Translations under genes and position numbers: made by a program
Notes under the pieces: model-generated
Seen by the model: only the letters and a program-made list of their open reading frames with translations
Told to the model about the DNA's origin: nothing
Database searches by the model: none
Shown here: piece by piece, positions 1-5,026 of the stretch
Position numbering within the stretch: position 1 is the stretch's first letter
Layout: each line of letters opens with the position of its first letter
Origin: Rhodocyclaceae bacterium
GTDB lineage: Bacteria > Pseudomonadota > Gammaproteobacteria > Burkholderiales > Rhodocyclaceae
Direction: 5' to 3'
Assembly: GCA_030689585.1 (NCBI GenBank)
Contig: JAUYFZ010000219.1
Location: 1-5,026 of the forward strand
DNA length: 5,026 nucleotides

Positions 1-26
1 TCGGTGTCAATCTCCCTCCCCTTCAA

Positions 27-51
27 GGGGAGGGTTGGGGTGGGGATGGGG
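27..51 (+). other. potential G-quadruplex motif, left repeat arm
   Basis: Five consecutive G tracts of 3 or 4 bases (27-30, 32-34, 37-40, 42-45, 48-51) are separated by loops of only 1 or 2 bases on the plus strand. This satisfies the usual pattern of four runs of at least three G with short loops. Whether it folds in the cell is unknown; the same bases can pair with the right arm as a hairpin instead. Confidence 0.6.
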
Positions 52-68
52 TTTTACGCGGAATTCTT

Positions 69-95
69 CCCCCCATCCCCCTCCCCGCCTCCCCC
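69..95 (-). other. potential G-quadruplex motif, right repeat arm
   Basis: C tracts at 69-74, 77-81, 83-86 and 91-95 give four G tracts of 4 to 6 bases on the minus strand, with loops of 1 to 4 bases. Because nth is read from the minus strand, this G-rich version would be present in the nth mRNA 3' region, followed by the C-rich complement of the left arm. Formation is an inference from the pattern only. Confidence 0.55.
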
Positions 96-137
96 TTGAA
101 GGGGGAGGAGAGCTGTGTTCCGACCGGACCTGAGTAG

Positions 138-764
138 TTACGGTTTTTCAATCTCACACAAATTCCTGATGATGCACTGAGCGCAGTGGGGTTTGATGGC
201 CTTGCACACATAGCGTCCGTGCAAGACGAGCCAGTGGTGAGCGTTGTGAAGATATTGTTTTGGAACGACTTCCATGAGTTTTGATTCGACGGCGCGGACA
301 TCCTTGCCGGGTGCTAATCCGGTGCGATTGGCGACGCGGAATATATGGGTGTCGACGGCAATGACGGGTTCTCCAAAAATGGTATTGAGAATCACGTTGG
401 CTGATTTCCGACCGACTCCCGGCAGGGATTCCAGTGCAACGCGATCATGGGGGACGGCTCCCCCGTGTTTGTCCAGTAACTGACGCGTCATCCTGATGAT
501 ATTTCTGCCCTTGGTTCGATAAAGTCCAATGGTTCTGATGTGTTCGATCAGGGCATCTTCACCGAGCGCGGCCATGGCCTCTGGGGTGGGGGCTGCCTGA
601 AACAGGGCAACCGTCGCACGGTTGACCCCTTTATCTGTGCTTTGTGCAGAGAGAATGACCGCCACAAGAAGCTGGTAGGGGGTTTGATAGTTAAGTTCAA
701 TGGCCGGATGCGGGTTGGCCGCTGCGAGCGAATCGAACAGAGCTTTGATATGAGAAGGAGTCAT
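138..764 (-). CDS. nth: endonuclease III (DNA glycosylase/AP lyase)
   Basis: Bifunctional base excision repair enzyme: it removes oxidised pyrimidines from DNA and cleaves the abasic site by beta-elimination. The 208-residue product matches the usual length (211 in E. coli). Visible hallmarks are the helix-hairpin-helix motif LPGVGRK (114-120) with catalytic Lys120, the motif IAVDTHIFRV with catalytic Asp138, and four C-terminal cysteines at 187, 194, 197 and 203 in the C-x6-C-x2-C-x5-C pattern that binds the [4Fe-4S] cluster. All these positions equal the E. coli numbering, which fixes the start at the ATG at 762-764 (MTPSHIK). The frame stays open for another 245 codons upstream, but that part is antisense to dnaB and unlike any Nth, so it is rejected. 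No clear Shine-Dalgarno precedes the ATG. The gene is divergent from dnaB with 27 bases between the starts; it stops with TAA at 138-140 next to the inverted repeat. Confidence 0.97.
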   Translation of the reverse strand: MTPSHIKALFDSLAAANPHPAIELNYQTPYQLLVAVILSAQSTDKGVNRATVALFQAAPTPEAMAALGEDALIEHIRTIGLYRTKGRNIIRMTRQLLDKHGGAVPHDRVALESLPGVGRKSANVILNTIFGEPVIAVDTHIFRVANRTGLAPGKDVRAVESKLMEVVPKQYLHNAHHWLVLHGRYVCKAIKPHCAQCIIRNLCEIEKP

Positions 765-795
765 GGTGGGTTGCGATGATAAACTCTGCGCATGA
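763..795 (+). other. possible 10-codon leader ORF coupled to dnaB
   Basis: A short frame MVGCDDKLCA runs from ATG 763 (or GTG 766) to TGA 793-795. Its TGA overlaps the dnaB ATG as ATGA. It is preceded by a good Shine-Dalgarno-like GAAGGAG (754-760), 2 bases from the ATG or 5 from the in-frame GTG, whereas dnaB has no such site at normal spacing. Ribosomes loading here could reinitiate on dnaB. The 33-base frame could easily be chance, and the purine-rich motif lies inside the antisense nth coding region. Confidence 0.25.
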
Positions 796-2168
796 ATTAT
801 TCTGACGATCCTCAAATAGCCGCTCTCAAGCTGCCCCCCCATTCCATTGAAGCGGAACAATCGTTGATTGGTGGACTGTTGCTCGATAACGATGCGTGGG
901 ATCGTATCGCCGATGTGGTGGCGGAGGCTGATTTTTACCGCGATGACCATCGCCGCATTTTTGGGCATATTCGCAAACTGGTGGAAATGGGCAAACCGGC
1001 GGATATCGTCACCGTGTTTGAATCCATCGACAAAGCCAATCAAACGGATCAGACGGGCGGGTTGGCGTATCTGGCCGAAATTGCCAATGCCACTCCTTCG
1101 GCAGCCCACGTTCGTCGATACGCTGAAATTGTTCATGAGCGCGCTATCCTTCGCAAGCTGGTGACCGTAGGCGATGAAATTGCCGCCTCGGCCTTGAATC
1201 CTGCCGGTCGCGATGCCAAACAACTGCTCGATGAGGCTGAGCGGCGTGTTTTTGAGATTGCAGAGACCGGAGCCAAATCGGTGCAGGGATTTGAGGCGAT
1301 TACGCCCCTGTTGGGAGAAGTCGTCGATAACATCCAGAAACTTTATGAGCGCGACAACCCATCGGACATCACCGGAACGCCTTCTGGATTTCACGATCTG
1401 GACAAAATGACTTCCGGGTTGCATGGGGGTGACATGATCGTAGTGGCCGGACGGCCTGCGATGGGTAAAACGGCGTTTGCGTTGAATATTGCTGAGCATG
1501 TGGGGGTGGAGTTACGTTTACCGGTGGCGATTTTCAGTATGGAAATGTCCGGGCCACAGGTGGCCATGCGGATGCTTTCCTCGACGGGGCGGCTCGATCA
1601 GCATAAAACGCGCACGGGGAAACTCTCTGACGATGATTGGGACAAGATGACCGTGGCATTGGGCAAGCTGCACGATGCGCCGGTTGAAATTGACGAAACT
1701 GGCGCATTGAATGTGAGTGATTTGCGCGCTCGTGCCCGTCGATTTGCCCGTAAATACGGCGGCAAAATTGGGCTGATTGTCATCGACTATCTGCAACTGA
1801 TGAGTTCAGTCAAAAATAACGAGAATCGCGCCACGGAAATATCCGAGATTTCGCGTGCTATCAAGGCATTGGCTAAAGAATTGGACGTGCCGATACTCGC
1901 GTTATCGCAATTGTCTCGCAAGGTGGAAGAGCGCAACGATAAGCGGCCTTTAATGAGCGACTTGAGAGAATCCGGCGCCATAGAACAGGATGCAGACATC
2001 ATTCTGATGATGTATCGCGAGGAATACTACAAAGCGGATACACCCGAAAAGGGAGTCGCCGAGATCATCATCGGCAAGCAGCGTAACGGCCCGACCGGAA
2101 CGGTCAAGATGACCTTCCTAGGGGAATATACGAAGTTTGAGAATTTTGCAGCACCTGGGTCTTATTGA
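792..2168 (+). CDS. dnaB: replicative DNA helicase DnaB
   Basis: Hexameric ATP-driven helicase that unwinds DNA at the replication fork, moving 5' to 3' on the lagging strand template and recruiting primase. The 458-residue product is collinear with E. coli DnaB (471). The N-terminal domain begins with the family signature LPPHSIEAEQSLIGGLLLDN (14-33); a linker follows at about 160-190; the RecA-like C-terminal domain has Walker A GRPAMGKT (220-227, Lys226), the likely catalytic Glu251 in FSMEM, Walker B LIVIDYLQLM (328-337, Asp332), the motif DLRESGAIEQDAD (390-402) and the arginine-finger segment GKQRNGP (428-434, Arg431). No intein is present. The start is fixed by an in-frame TAA at 780-782, leaving ATG 792 as the only normal start; no Shine-Dalgarno lies at standard distance. 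The N terminus is about 14 residues shorter than in E. coli. It is divergent from nth and convergent with the PIN-PhoH gene, and lacks the common rpsR-rplI or alr neighbours on the sides visible here. Confidence 0.98.
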   Translation: MNYSDDPQIAALKLPPHSIEAEQSLIGGLLLDNDAWDRIADVVAEADFYRDDHRRIFGHIRKLVEMGKPADIVTVFESIDKANQTDQTGGLAYLAEIANATPSAAHVRRYAEIVHERAILRKLVTVGDEIAASALNPAGRDAKQLLDEAERRVFEIAETGAKSVQGFEAITPLLGEVVDNIQKLYERDNPSDITGTPSGFHDLDKMTSGLHGGDMIVVAGRPAMGKTAFALNIAEHVGVELRLPVAIFSMEMSGPQVAMRMLSSTGRLDQHKTRTGKLSDDDWDKMTVALGKLHDAPVEIDETGALNVSDLRARARRFARKYGGKIGLIVIDYLQLMSSVKNNENRATEISEISRAIKALAKELDVPILALSQLSRKVEERNDKRPLMSDLRESGAIEQDADIILMMYREEYYKADTPEKGVAEIIIGKQRNGPTGTVKMTFLGEYTKFENFAAPGSY

Positions 2169-2174
2169 GGCTTT

Positions 2175-3617
2175 CTACAGCACCTCTGCGGCATGATCTG
2201 CTAGGCGAGAGCGTTCACCGCGTTGCAAGGTGATATGACCGGAGTGAAGCCACCCCTTAAATCGATCCACTGCATAGGTGATGCCCGAGGAACCTTCGGT
2301 GAGATAGGGTGTGTCGATCTGGGCGATGTTGCCCAGACAGACGACTTTGGTGCCAGGACCTGCCCGTGTGATGAGGGTTTTCATCTGTTTGGGGGTCAGG
2401 TTTTGTGCCTCGTCAATGATGAGAAACTTATTGAGAAAGGTGCGCCCCCGCATGAAGTTGAGCGATTTGATTTTGATGCGGCTTCGGATGAAATCCATGG
2501 TGGCTGCATGGCCCCAATCCCCACTTCCGCCGCTTTCATTCTCATGGGCACCTGACGCATGGGGCGTGGCTCGATGGGTTTCTTGAGTGAGCACGTCCAA
2601 GTTGTCTTCCAAGGCCCCCATCCAGGGGGTCATCTTTTCTTCTTCGGTGCCGGGTAGAAAACCGATGTCTTCCCCGACGGGCACGGTGACGCGGGTGATA
2701 ATGATCTCGACATAGCGTTTCATTTCCAGCGTTTGCGTCAAAGCCGCCGCGAGGGTGAGCAAGGTCTTGCCTGTTCCTGCTTGTCCCAACAATGTCACGA
2801 AATCTATGTCAGGATCCATCAGCAGGTTGAGCGCGAAATTCTGTTCCCTGTTCCTGGCCTCTATGCCCCAAACGGAATTCTTGTGATGGCTGTAGTCAAC
2901 CAATGTTGAAAGAAGAGCGGTTTTACCGTCAGTTTCGCGGACGATAGCGTGAAATGGTGAGGGTTGTCCTGCTTCGAGAAACAGGCATTGATTGATCAGA
3001 AAAGTGGGGCAGAGGGGCCCTGCAATTTTGTAAAACGTCCGTCCCTCCTGCTTCCAAGACTTCATGTCTTGACCGTGTTTTTCCCAAAAATCGGCAGGGA
3101 GTTCGAGCGTGCCGGTGTAGAGCAGATCGGTGTCTTCCAGCACTTTGTCGTTGAAGTAATCTTGTGCTTCCATGCCCAGCGCGCGGGCTTTGATGCGGAT
3201 ATTGATGTCTTTCGAGACTAGGATGACATGACGGTCGGGTTGTGTTTCTTTCAAGTGGATGACCACCGCCAGAATCTGGTTATCCGCACGGGAGGTTGGT
3301 AATGAATTGGGCAGTATGCCGTTCATGATTTCTGTTTGCAGATAGAGACGGCCTGATGCAATCCCGTGAGAAGGTTCGGTCAAGTCCACGCCGTCCTTGA
3401 TGGCTAATTCACAGCAGGAGATGATTTCATCCAGCATCCGGCTGGTTTGTCGTGCATTGCGGGCTACTTCCGACATTCCCTTCTTGTTGGCATCCAGTTC
3501 TTCGAGCGTCATCATCGGCACAAAGACATCATGCTCTTCGAAGCGGAACAAGCTCATCGGGTCGTGCATCAGCACATTGGTGTCGAGCACAAAAAGTTTG
3601 GTGGTGGGGTGGGTCAT
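2175..3617 (-). CDS. PIN domain-PhoH ATPase fusion (PhoH2-type RNase/helicase)
   Basis: The 480-residue cytoplasmic protein joins an N-terminal PIN nuclease domain to a C-terminal PhoH ATPase domain. The PIN part (about 6-145) begins FVLDTNVLMHDP with acidic Asp12, followed by TLEELD (Glu39, Glu40, Asp42), RADNQIL (Asp112) and SKDINIR (Asp137), the expected metal-binding carboxylates. The PhoH part (about 250-480) has Walker A GQAGTGKT (278-285, Lys284), Walker B FLIIDEAQN (Asp402, Glu403), and the conserved stretches LTPKQMKTLITRAGPGTKVV and LQRGERSRLAD. Mycobacterial PhoH2, with the same architecture, has RNA helicase and RNase activity; the same here is inference. Residues of about 347-368 form a His/Ser/Gly-rich insert. 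The start ATG 3615-3617 is chosen because GGAGGT lies 7 bases upstream; an ATG 9 codons earlier (3642-3644) has no such site. It follows the AlbA_2 gene after 5 bases, probably in one operon, and ends 6 bases from the dnaB stop. Confidence 0.95.
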   Translation of the reverse strand: MTHPTTKLFVLDTNVLMHDPMSLFRFEEHDVFVPMMTLEELDANKKGMSEVARNARQTSRMLDEIISCCELAIKDGVDLTEPSHGIASGRLYLQTEIMNGILPNSLPTSRADNQILAVVIHLKETQPDRHVILVSKDINIRIKARALGMEAQDYFNDKVLEDTDLLYTGTLELPADFWEKHGQDMKSWKQEGRTFYKIAGPLCPTFLINQCLFLEAGQPSPFHAIVRETDGKTALLSTLVDYSHHKNSVWGIEARNREQNFALNLLMDPDIDFVTLLGQAGTGKTLLTLAAALTQTLEMKRYVEIIITRVTVPVGEDIGFLPGTEEEKMTPWMGALEDNLDVLTQETHRATPHASGAHENESGGSGDWGHAATMDFIRSRIKIKSLNFMRGRTFLNKFLIIDEAQNLTPKQMKTLITRAGPGTKVVCLGNIAQIDTPYLTEGSSGITYAVDRFKGWLHSGHITLQRGERSRLADHAAEVL

Positions 3618-3622
3618 GAGTG

Positions 3623-4816
3623 TTACCTCCGTGGAATTAGACATTGGAATTGTTCTTTGTCAGTATCGTTGACGAATGATACTGATGGATTTAATCGAAG
3701 CACCCGCTTAATGCCACTGCCATAGCCGCTATAAGGCAACACGTTTCTACAAATCGAATTCAAAATTGGATTACGGTGAATTGATAAACCGTTTTTGATC
3801 TTTTCCACGGTTAAGGAATTTGGCAGTTTTCCGGGACTAATGATTTCCAATCGGTCGCTGAATACAAAGATTTTCAGTGAAGACGGTATGTGGTAATCCC
3901 TATGCACCAATGCGTTTACAAGTAATTCACCCAGCACATGTTCATCTATTTCCAGTTGGGTTTGAGCATTGAAGTCTTCGTTGATGGGAAGGCGGCTCAA
4001 ATTATTTCGCAGAAAGTGCATGGTGTTTTCATATTGCTGGCGCAAACTGCCTTTGATGGTCGATTTGGAAATAAAACTACTTACCCCTACATCGTTACCG
4101 TCAAAATGTACACAATCCACATAAAACGAGGGATTGAACCGTTGCGGCGTTTTACCAAAAATCATATTGCCAGCCAGAGTCAGATGACTATCACGCAACA
4201 GGTCAAGGTTTTGCAAGACAGTTATTAGCTGTAGTTTTCCGTGTTTGAGTTCTTCATAAACATCATGATTGTCTGCATCTAAGAACGCATAGAATGTTTC
4301 TGTATTAATATCCGTGATGTCACTACGTAGAAGTACCTCTTCATCGGCAAACAGTCGTTCTGACTCTGCAAATAATCGTCGTAATTCATCTGGCGACATT
4401 TTGCGCTTGTCACTGCCGGATTTTGTAAGATATAAGCCTTTGCTGGTCTGATAAGGACGACTCTCACCTCGCCGCACATGCAATGTGATGATGCGTTGTC
4501 CGTGGAGATTGACGATCTCGGTCAGAGGGTAGATAGGCGGTTTGATGTTTTCATTAGCGGTACTGCTAATAAGCTGGTTGATGCGATGGATTTGCGCATC
4601 ATTTAATCCGACTACGGAGCCATTATCGGCCACACCGATGAGCAGAACTCCTCCTTGCGCATTTGAAAAGGCGACGAGTTCTTCAGACAACCGATTGGCA
4701 TCGGTTATGTCTTGTTTGAACTGGGTGACACTGTCTTCACCATTGCGGATACGATCAAGTATGTCGTGTTCTTGTGTAGAGGGGCTCGTGGGTGGATGTT
4801 TCATACGATTTTTCAC
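3623..4816 (-). CDS. AlbA_2 (Schlafen-type) domain / GHKL-ATPase-like protein
   Basis: A 397-residue protein of the COG2865-like class, often labelled ATP-binding protein or predicted transcriptional regulator; the biochemical role is not established. The N-terminal AlbA_2 domain (about 26-150) shows SVTQFKQDI, then ELVAFSNAQGGVLLIGVADNG (46-66) and later GLYLTKSGSDKRKMSPDEL, typical of this nucleic-acid-binding fold. The C-terminal HATPase_c_4-like part (about 290-397) shows LGELLVNALVHRDYH (295-309), DRLEIISPGKLP (321-332) and GYGSGIKR (364-371). The protein ends straight after this, without the winged helix many relatives carry. Start: GTG 4814-4816 overlaps the upstream TGA as GTGA; the alternative ATG is 4802-4804, four codons in. 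The only nearby Shine-Dalgarno, GAGG, is 2 bases from the GTG and 14 from the ATG, so the choice stays open. The gene is AT-richer than its neighbours, which suggests later acquisition. Confidence 0.88.
   Translation of the reverse strand: MKNRMKHPPTSPSTQEHDILDRIRNGEDSVTQFKQDITDANRLSEELVAFSNAQGGVLLIGVADNGSVVGLNDAQIHRINQLISSTANENIKPPIYPLTEIVNLHGQRIITLHVRRGESRPYQTSKGLYLTKSGSDKRKMSPDELRRLFAESERLFADEEVLLRSDITDINTETFYAFLDADNHDVYEELKHGKLQLITVLQNLDLLRDSHLTLAGNMIFGKTPQRFNPSFYVDCVHFDGNDVGVSSFISKSTIKGSLRQQYENTMHFLRNNLSRLPINEDFNAQTQLEIDEHVLGELLVNALVHRDYHIPSSLKIFVFSDRLEIISPGKLPNSLTVEKIKNGLSIHRNPILNSICRNVLPYSGYGSGIKRVLRLNPSVSFVNDTDKEQFQCLIPRR
3625..3630 (-). promoter_or_regulatory. Shine-Dalgarno for the PIN-PhoH gene
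   Basis: On the minus strand the bases read GGAGGTAACACTCATG. The consensus GGAGGT sits 7 bases before the ATG at 3615-3617 and decides this start over the upstream ATG at 3642-3644. The site lies inside the last codons of the AlbA_2 gene (its final two Arg codons and the first base of its TAA), so ribosomes finishing that gene pass over it, which favours translational coupling. Confidence 0.85.
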
Positions 4817-5026
4817 TGCCTCGATGTTGAAGGTGTCTGATTATAGAAACAATAGCGGTTTCGCCCTGATTCCTTGGCGCGATACATGGCTTTGTCGGCA
4901 TGGCGTAGCAAACTACCGGCATCTACGTGGTCGTCAGGATAAAGGGAAACGCCGATGCTGGCGGAAATTTGTGCGGTGTCGGTGTCATTGTTCAGCGTGT
5001 AGGGTTCAGCCACTGCAATCCGCAGA
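4813..5026 (-). CDS. GGDEF-domain diguanylate cyclase, C-terminal fragment (cut by window edge)
   Basis: Only the last 70 codons and the TGA (4813-4815) are visible; the gene continues beyond the right edge, so no start belongs here (the GTG at 5011-5013 is an internal Val). The fragment begins LRIAVAEPYTL and contains ISASIGVSLYPDD followed by ADKAMYRAKESGRNRYCFY, the standard end of a GGDEF domain, after which about 10 residues of tail follow. Such domains make cyclic di-GMP from two GTP molecules. The GG(D/E)EF catalytic loop, any inhibitory site and any sensory or membrane part lie outside the window, so activity and input cannot be judged. Its stop overlaps the GTG start candidate of the AlbA_2 gene by 4 bases, suggesting cotranscription. 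Confidence 0.9.
   Translation of the reverse strand, partial: LRIAVAEPYTLNNDTDTAQISASIGVSLYPDDHVDAGSLLRHADKAMYRAKESGRNRYCFYNQTPSTSRQ

Larger units (their letters stand above)
12..110. repeat. GC-rich long inverted repeat with nested palindromes (REP/MITE-like)
   Basis: Two 40-base arms (12-51 and 71-110) are inverted copies matching at 32 of 40 positions by hand alignment, separated by a 19-base AT-richer spacer (52-70). Each arm also contains its own near-perfect 21-base palindrome: 14-34 (CCCTCCCC, TTCAA, GGGGAGGG) and 88-108 (CCTCCCCC, TTGAA, GGGGGAGG). The rest of each arm is a series of G4/C4 tracts. This architecture is typical of short dispersed intergenic repeats that occur in many copies in proteobacterial genomes; copy number cannot be judged from one window. 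It begins 27 bases beyond the nth stop codon, so the nth transcript probably runs into it. A fold there could stabilise the mRNA 3' end or promote termination, but no U-run follows the stems, so it is not a classic intrinsic terminator. Confidence 0.85.

Noticed and set aside
1..96. Open plus-strand frame through the repeat
   Set aside because: It encodes only a low-complexity translation of the inverted repeat with no recognisable protein; bases 1-11 and 111-137 show nothing further.
684..751. TTGATA (684-689) and the TGATAT-like stretch (747-751) as a dnaB promoter
   Set aside because: They are far too widely spaced to form one promoter, and neither has a matching partner element.
800..860. 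AATAAT as a -10 element for nth on the minus strand
   Set aside because: No -35-like hexamer at 16-18 bases; the nearest TTGAGA is 22 bases away. Not strong enough to call a promoter.
765..1499. 245-codon open frame antisense to dnaB, continuous with nth
   Set aside because: It extends nth far beyond family length, lies wholly opposite the conserved dnaB sequence or the short gap, and resembles no Nth N terminus. The exact match of all catalytic residues to E. coli numbering supports the start at 764.
2093..2105. GACCG-GAA-CGGTC stem near the end of dnaB as a terminator
   Set aside because: Only a 5-base stem, no U-run in either direction, and it encodes the conserved NGPTGTVKM stretch.
2149..2185. 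8-base direct repeat CAGCACCT flanking the dnaB/phoH junction (2149-2156 and 2178-2185)
   Set aside because: Too short to stand out from chance, in coding sequence on both sides, with no mobile element between the copies.
2215..2233. TCACC/GGTGA stem with 9-base loop just past the dnaB stop
   Set aside because: Short stem, large loop and no U-run; lies in the conserved phoH 3' coding region.
4279..4479. 66-codon frame opposite in reading phase to the AlbA_2 gene
   Set aside because: A same-strand shadow frame with no family resemblance; the AlbA_2 frame has clear domain motifs throughout.

Overview
The window looks like a chromosomal stretch from a Gram-negative proteobacterium, most likely gamma- or betaproteobacterial. 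The DnaB, Nth and PIN-PhoH proteins all resemble the versions I know from those classes, and coding GC is roughly 50-60 % in the housekeeping genes. I cannot name a genus. Coding density is very high: apart from the first 137 bases, only 38 bases lie between genes.

Layout. Bases 12-110 hold a GC-rich inverted repeat of two 40-base arms, each containing its own small palindrome and a run of G tracts. Just after it lies nth (minus strand, 138-764), an endonuclease III with every catalytic and iron-sulfur residue at the E. coli position. Only 27 bases away and divergent is dnaB (plus strand, 792-2168), the replicative helicase. dnaB ends 6 bases from a convergent minus-strand gene, phoH2-like (2175-3617), which encodes a PIN nuclease domain fused to a PhoH ATPase. 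Upstream of it on the same strand are an AlbA_2 (Schlafen-type)/GHKL-ATPase gene (3623-4816 or 4804) and the 3' end of a GGDEF diguanylate cyclase gene, which runs off the right edge.

How the genes relate. Nth (base excision repair) and DnaB (replication fork) are housekeeping genes with no direct functional link; they share only a short divergent intergenic region. The three minus-strand genes at the right are tightly packed: GGDEF and AlbA_2 overlap by 4 bases (GTGA), and the AlbA_2 stop codon lies within or beside the phoH Shine-Dalgarno, with the phoH ATG 5 bases on. They are therefore probably cotranscribed and translationally coupled. The AlbA_2 gene is noticeably more AT-rich than its neighbours (about 40-47 % GC in counted lines, against 47-62 % in counted dnaB and phoH lines), so it may be a later arrival lodged between two older genes.

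Most interesting points: the AlbA_2/GHKL gene coupled to a PIN-PhoH RNase/helicase gene; the double-arm G-rich repeat after nth; and a possible 10-codon leader reading frame that ends in an ATGA overlap with the dnaB start, which has no Shine-Dalgarno of its own. No tRNA, rRNA, CRISPR array, insertion sequence or phage gene was found.
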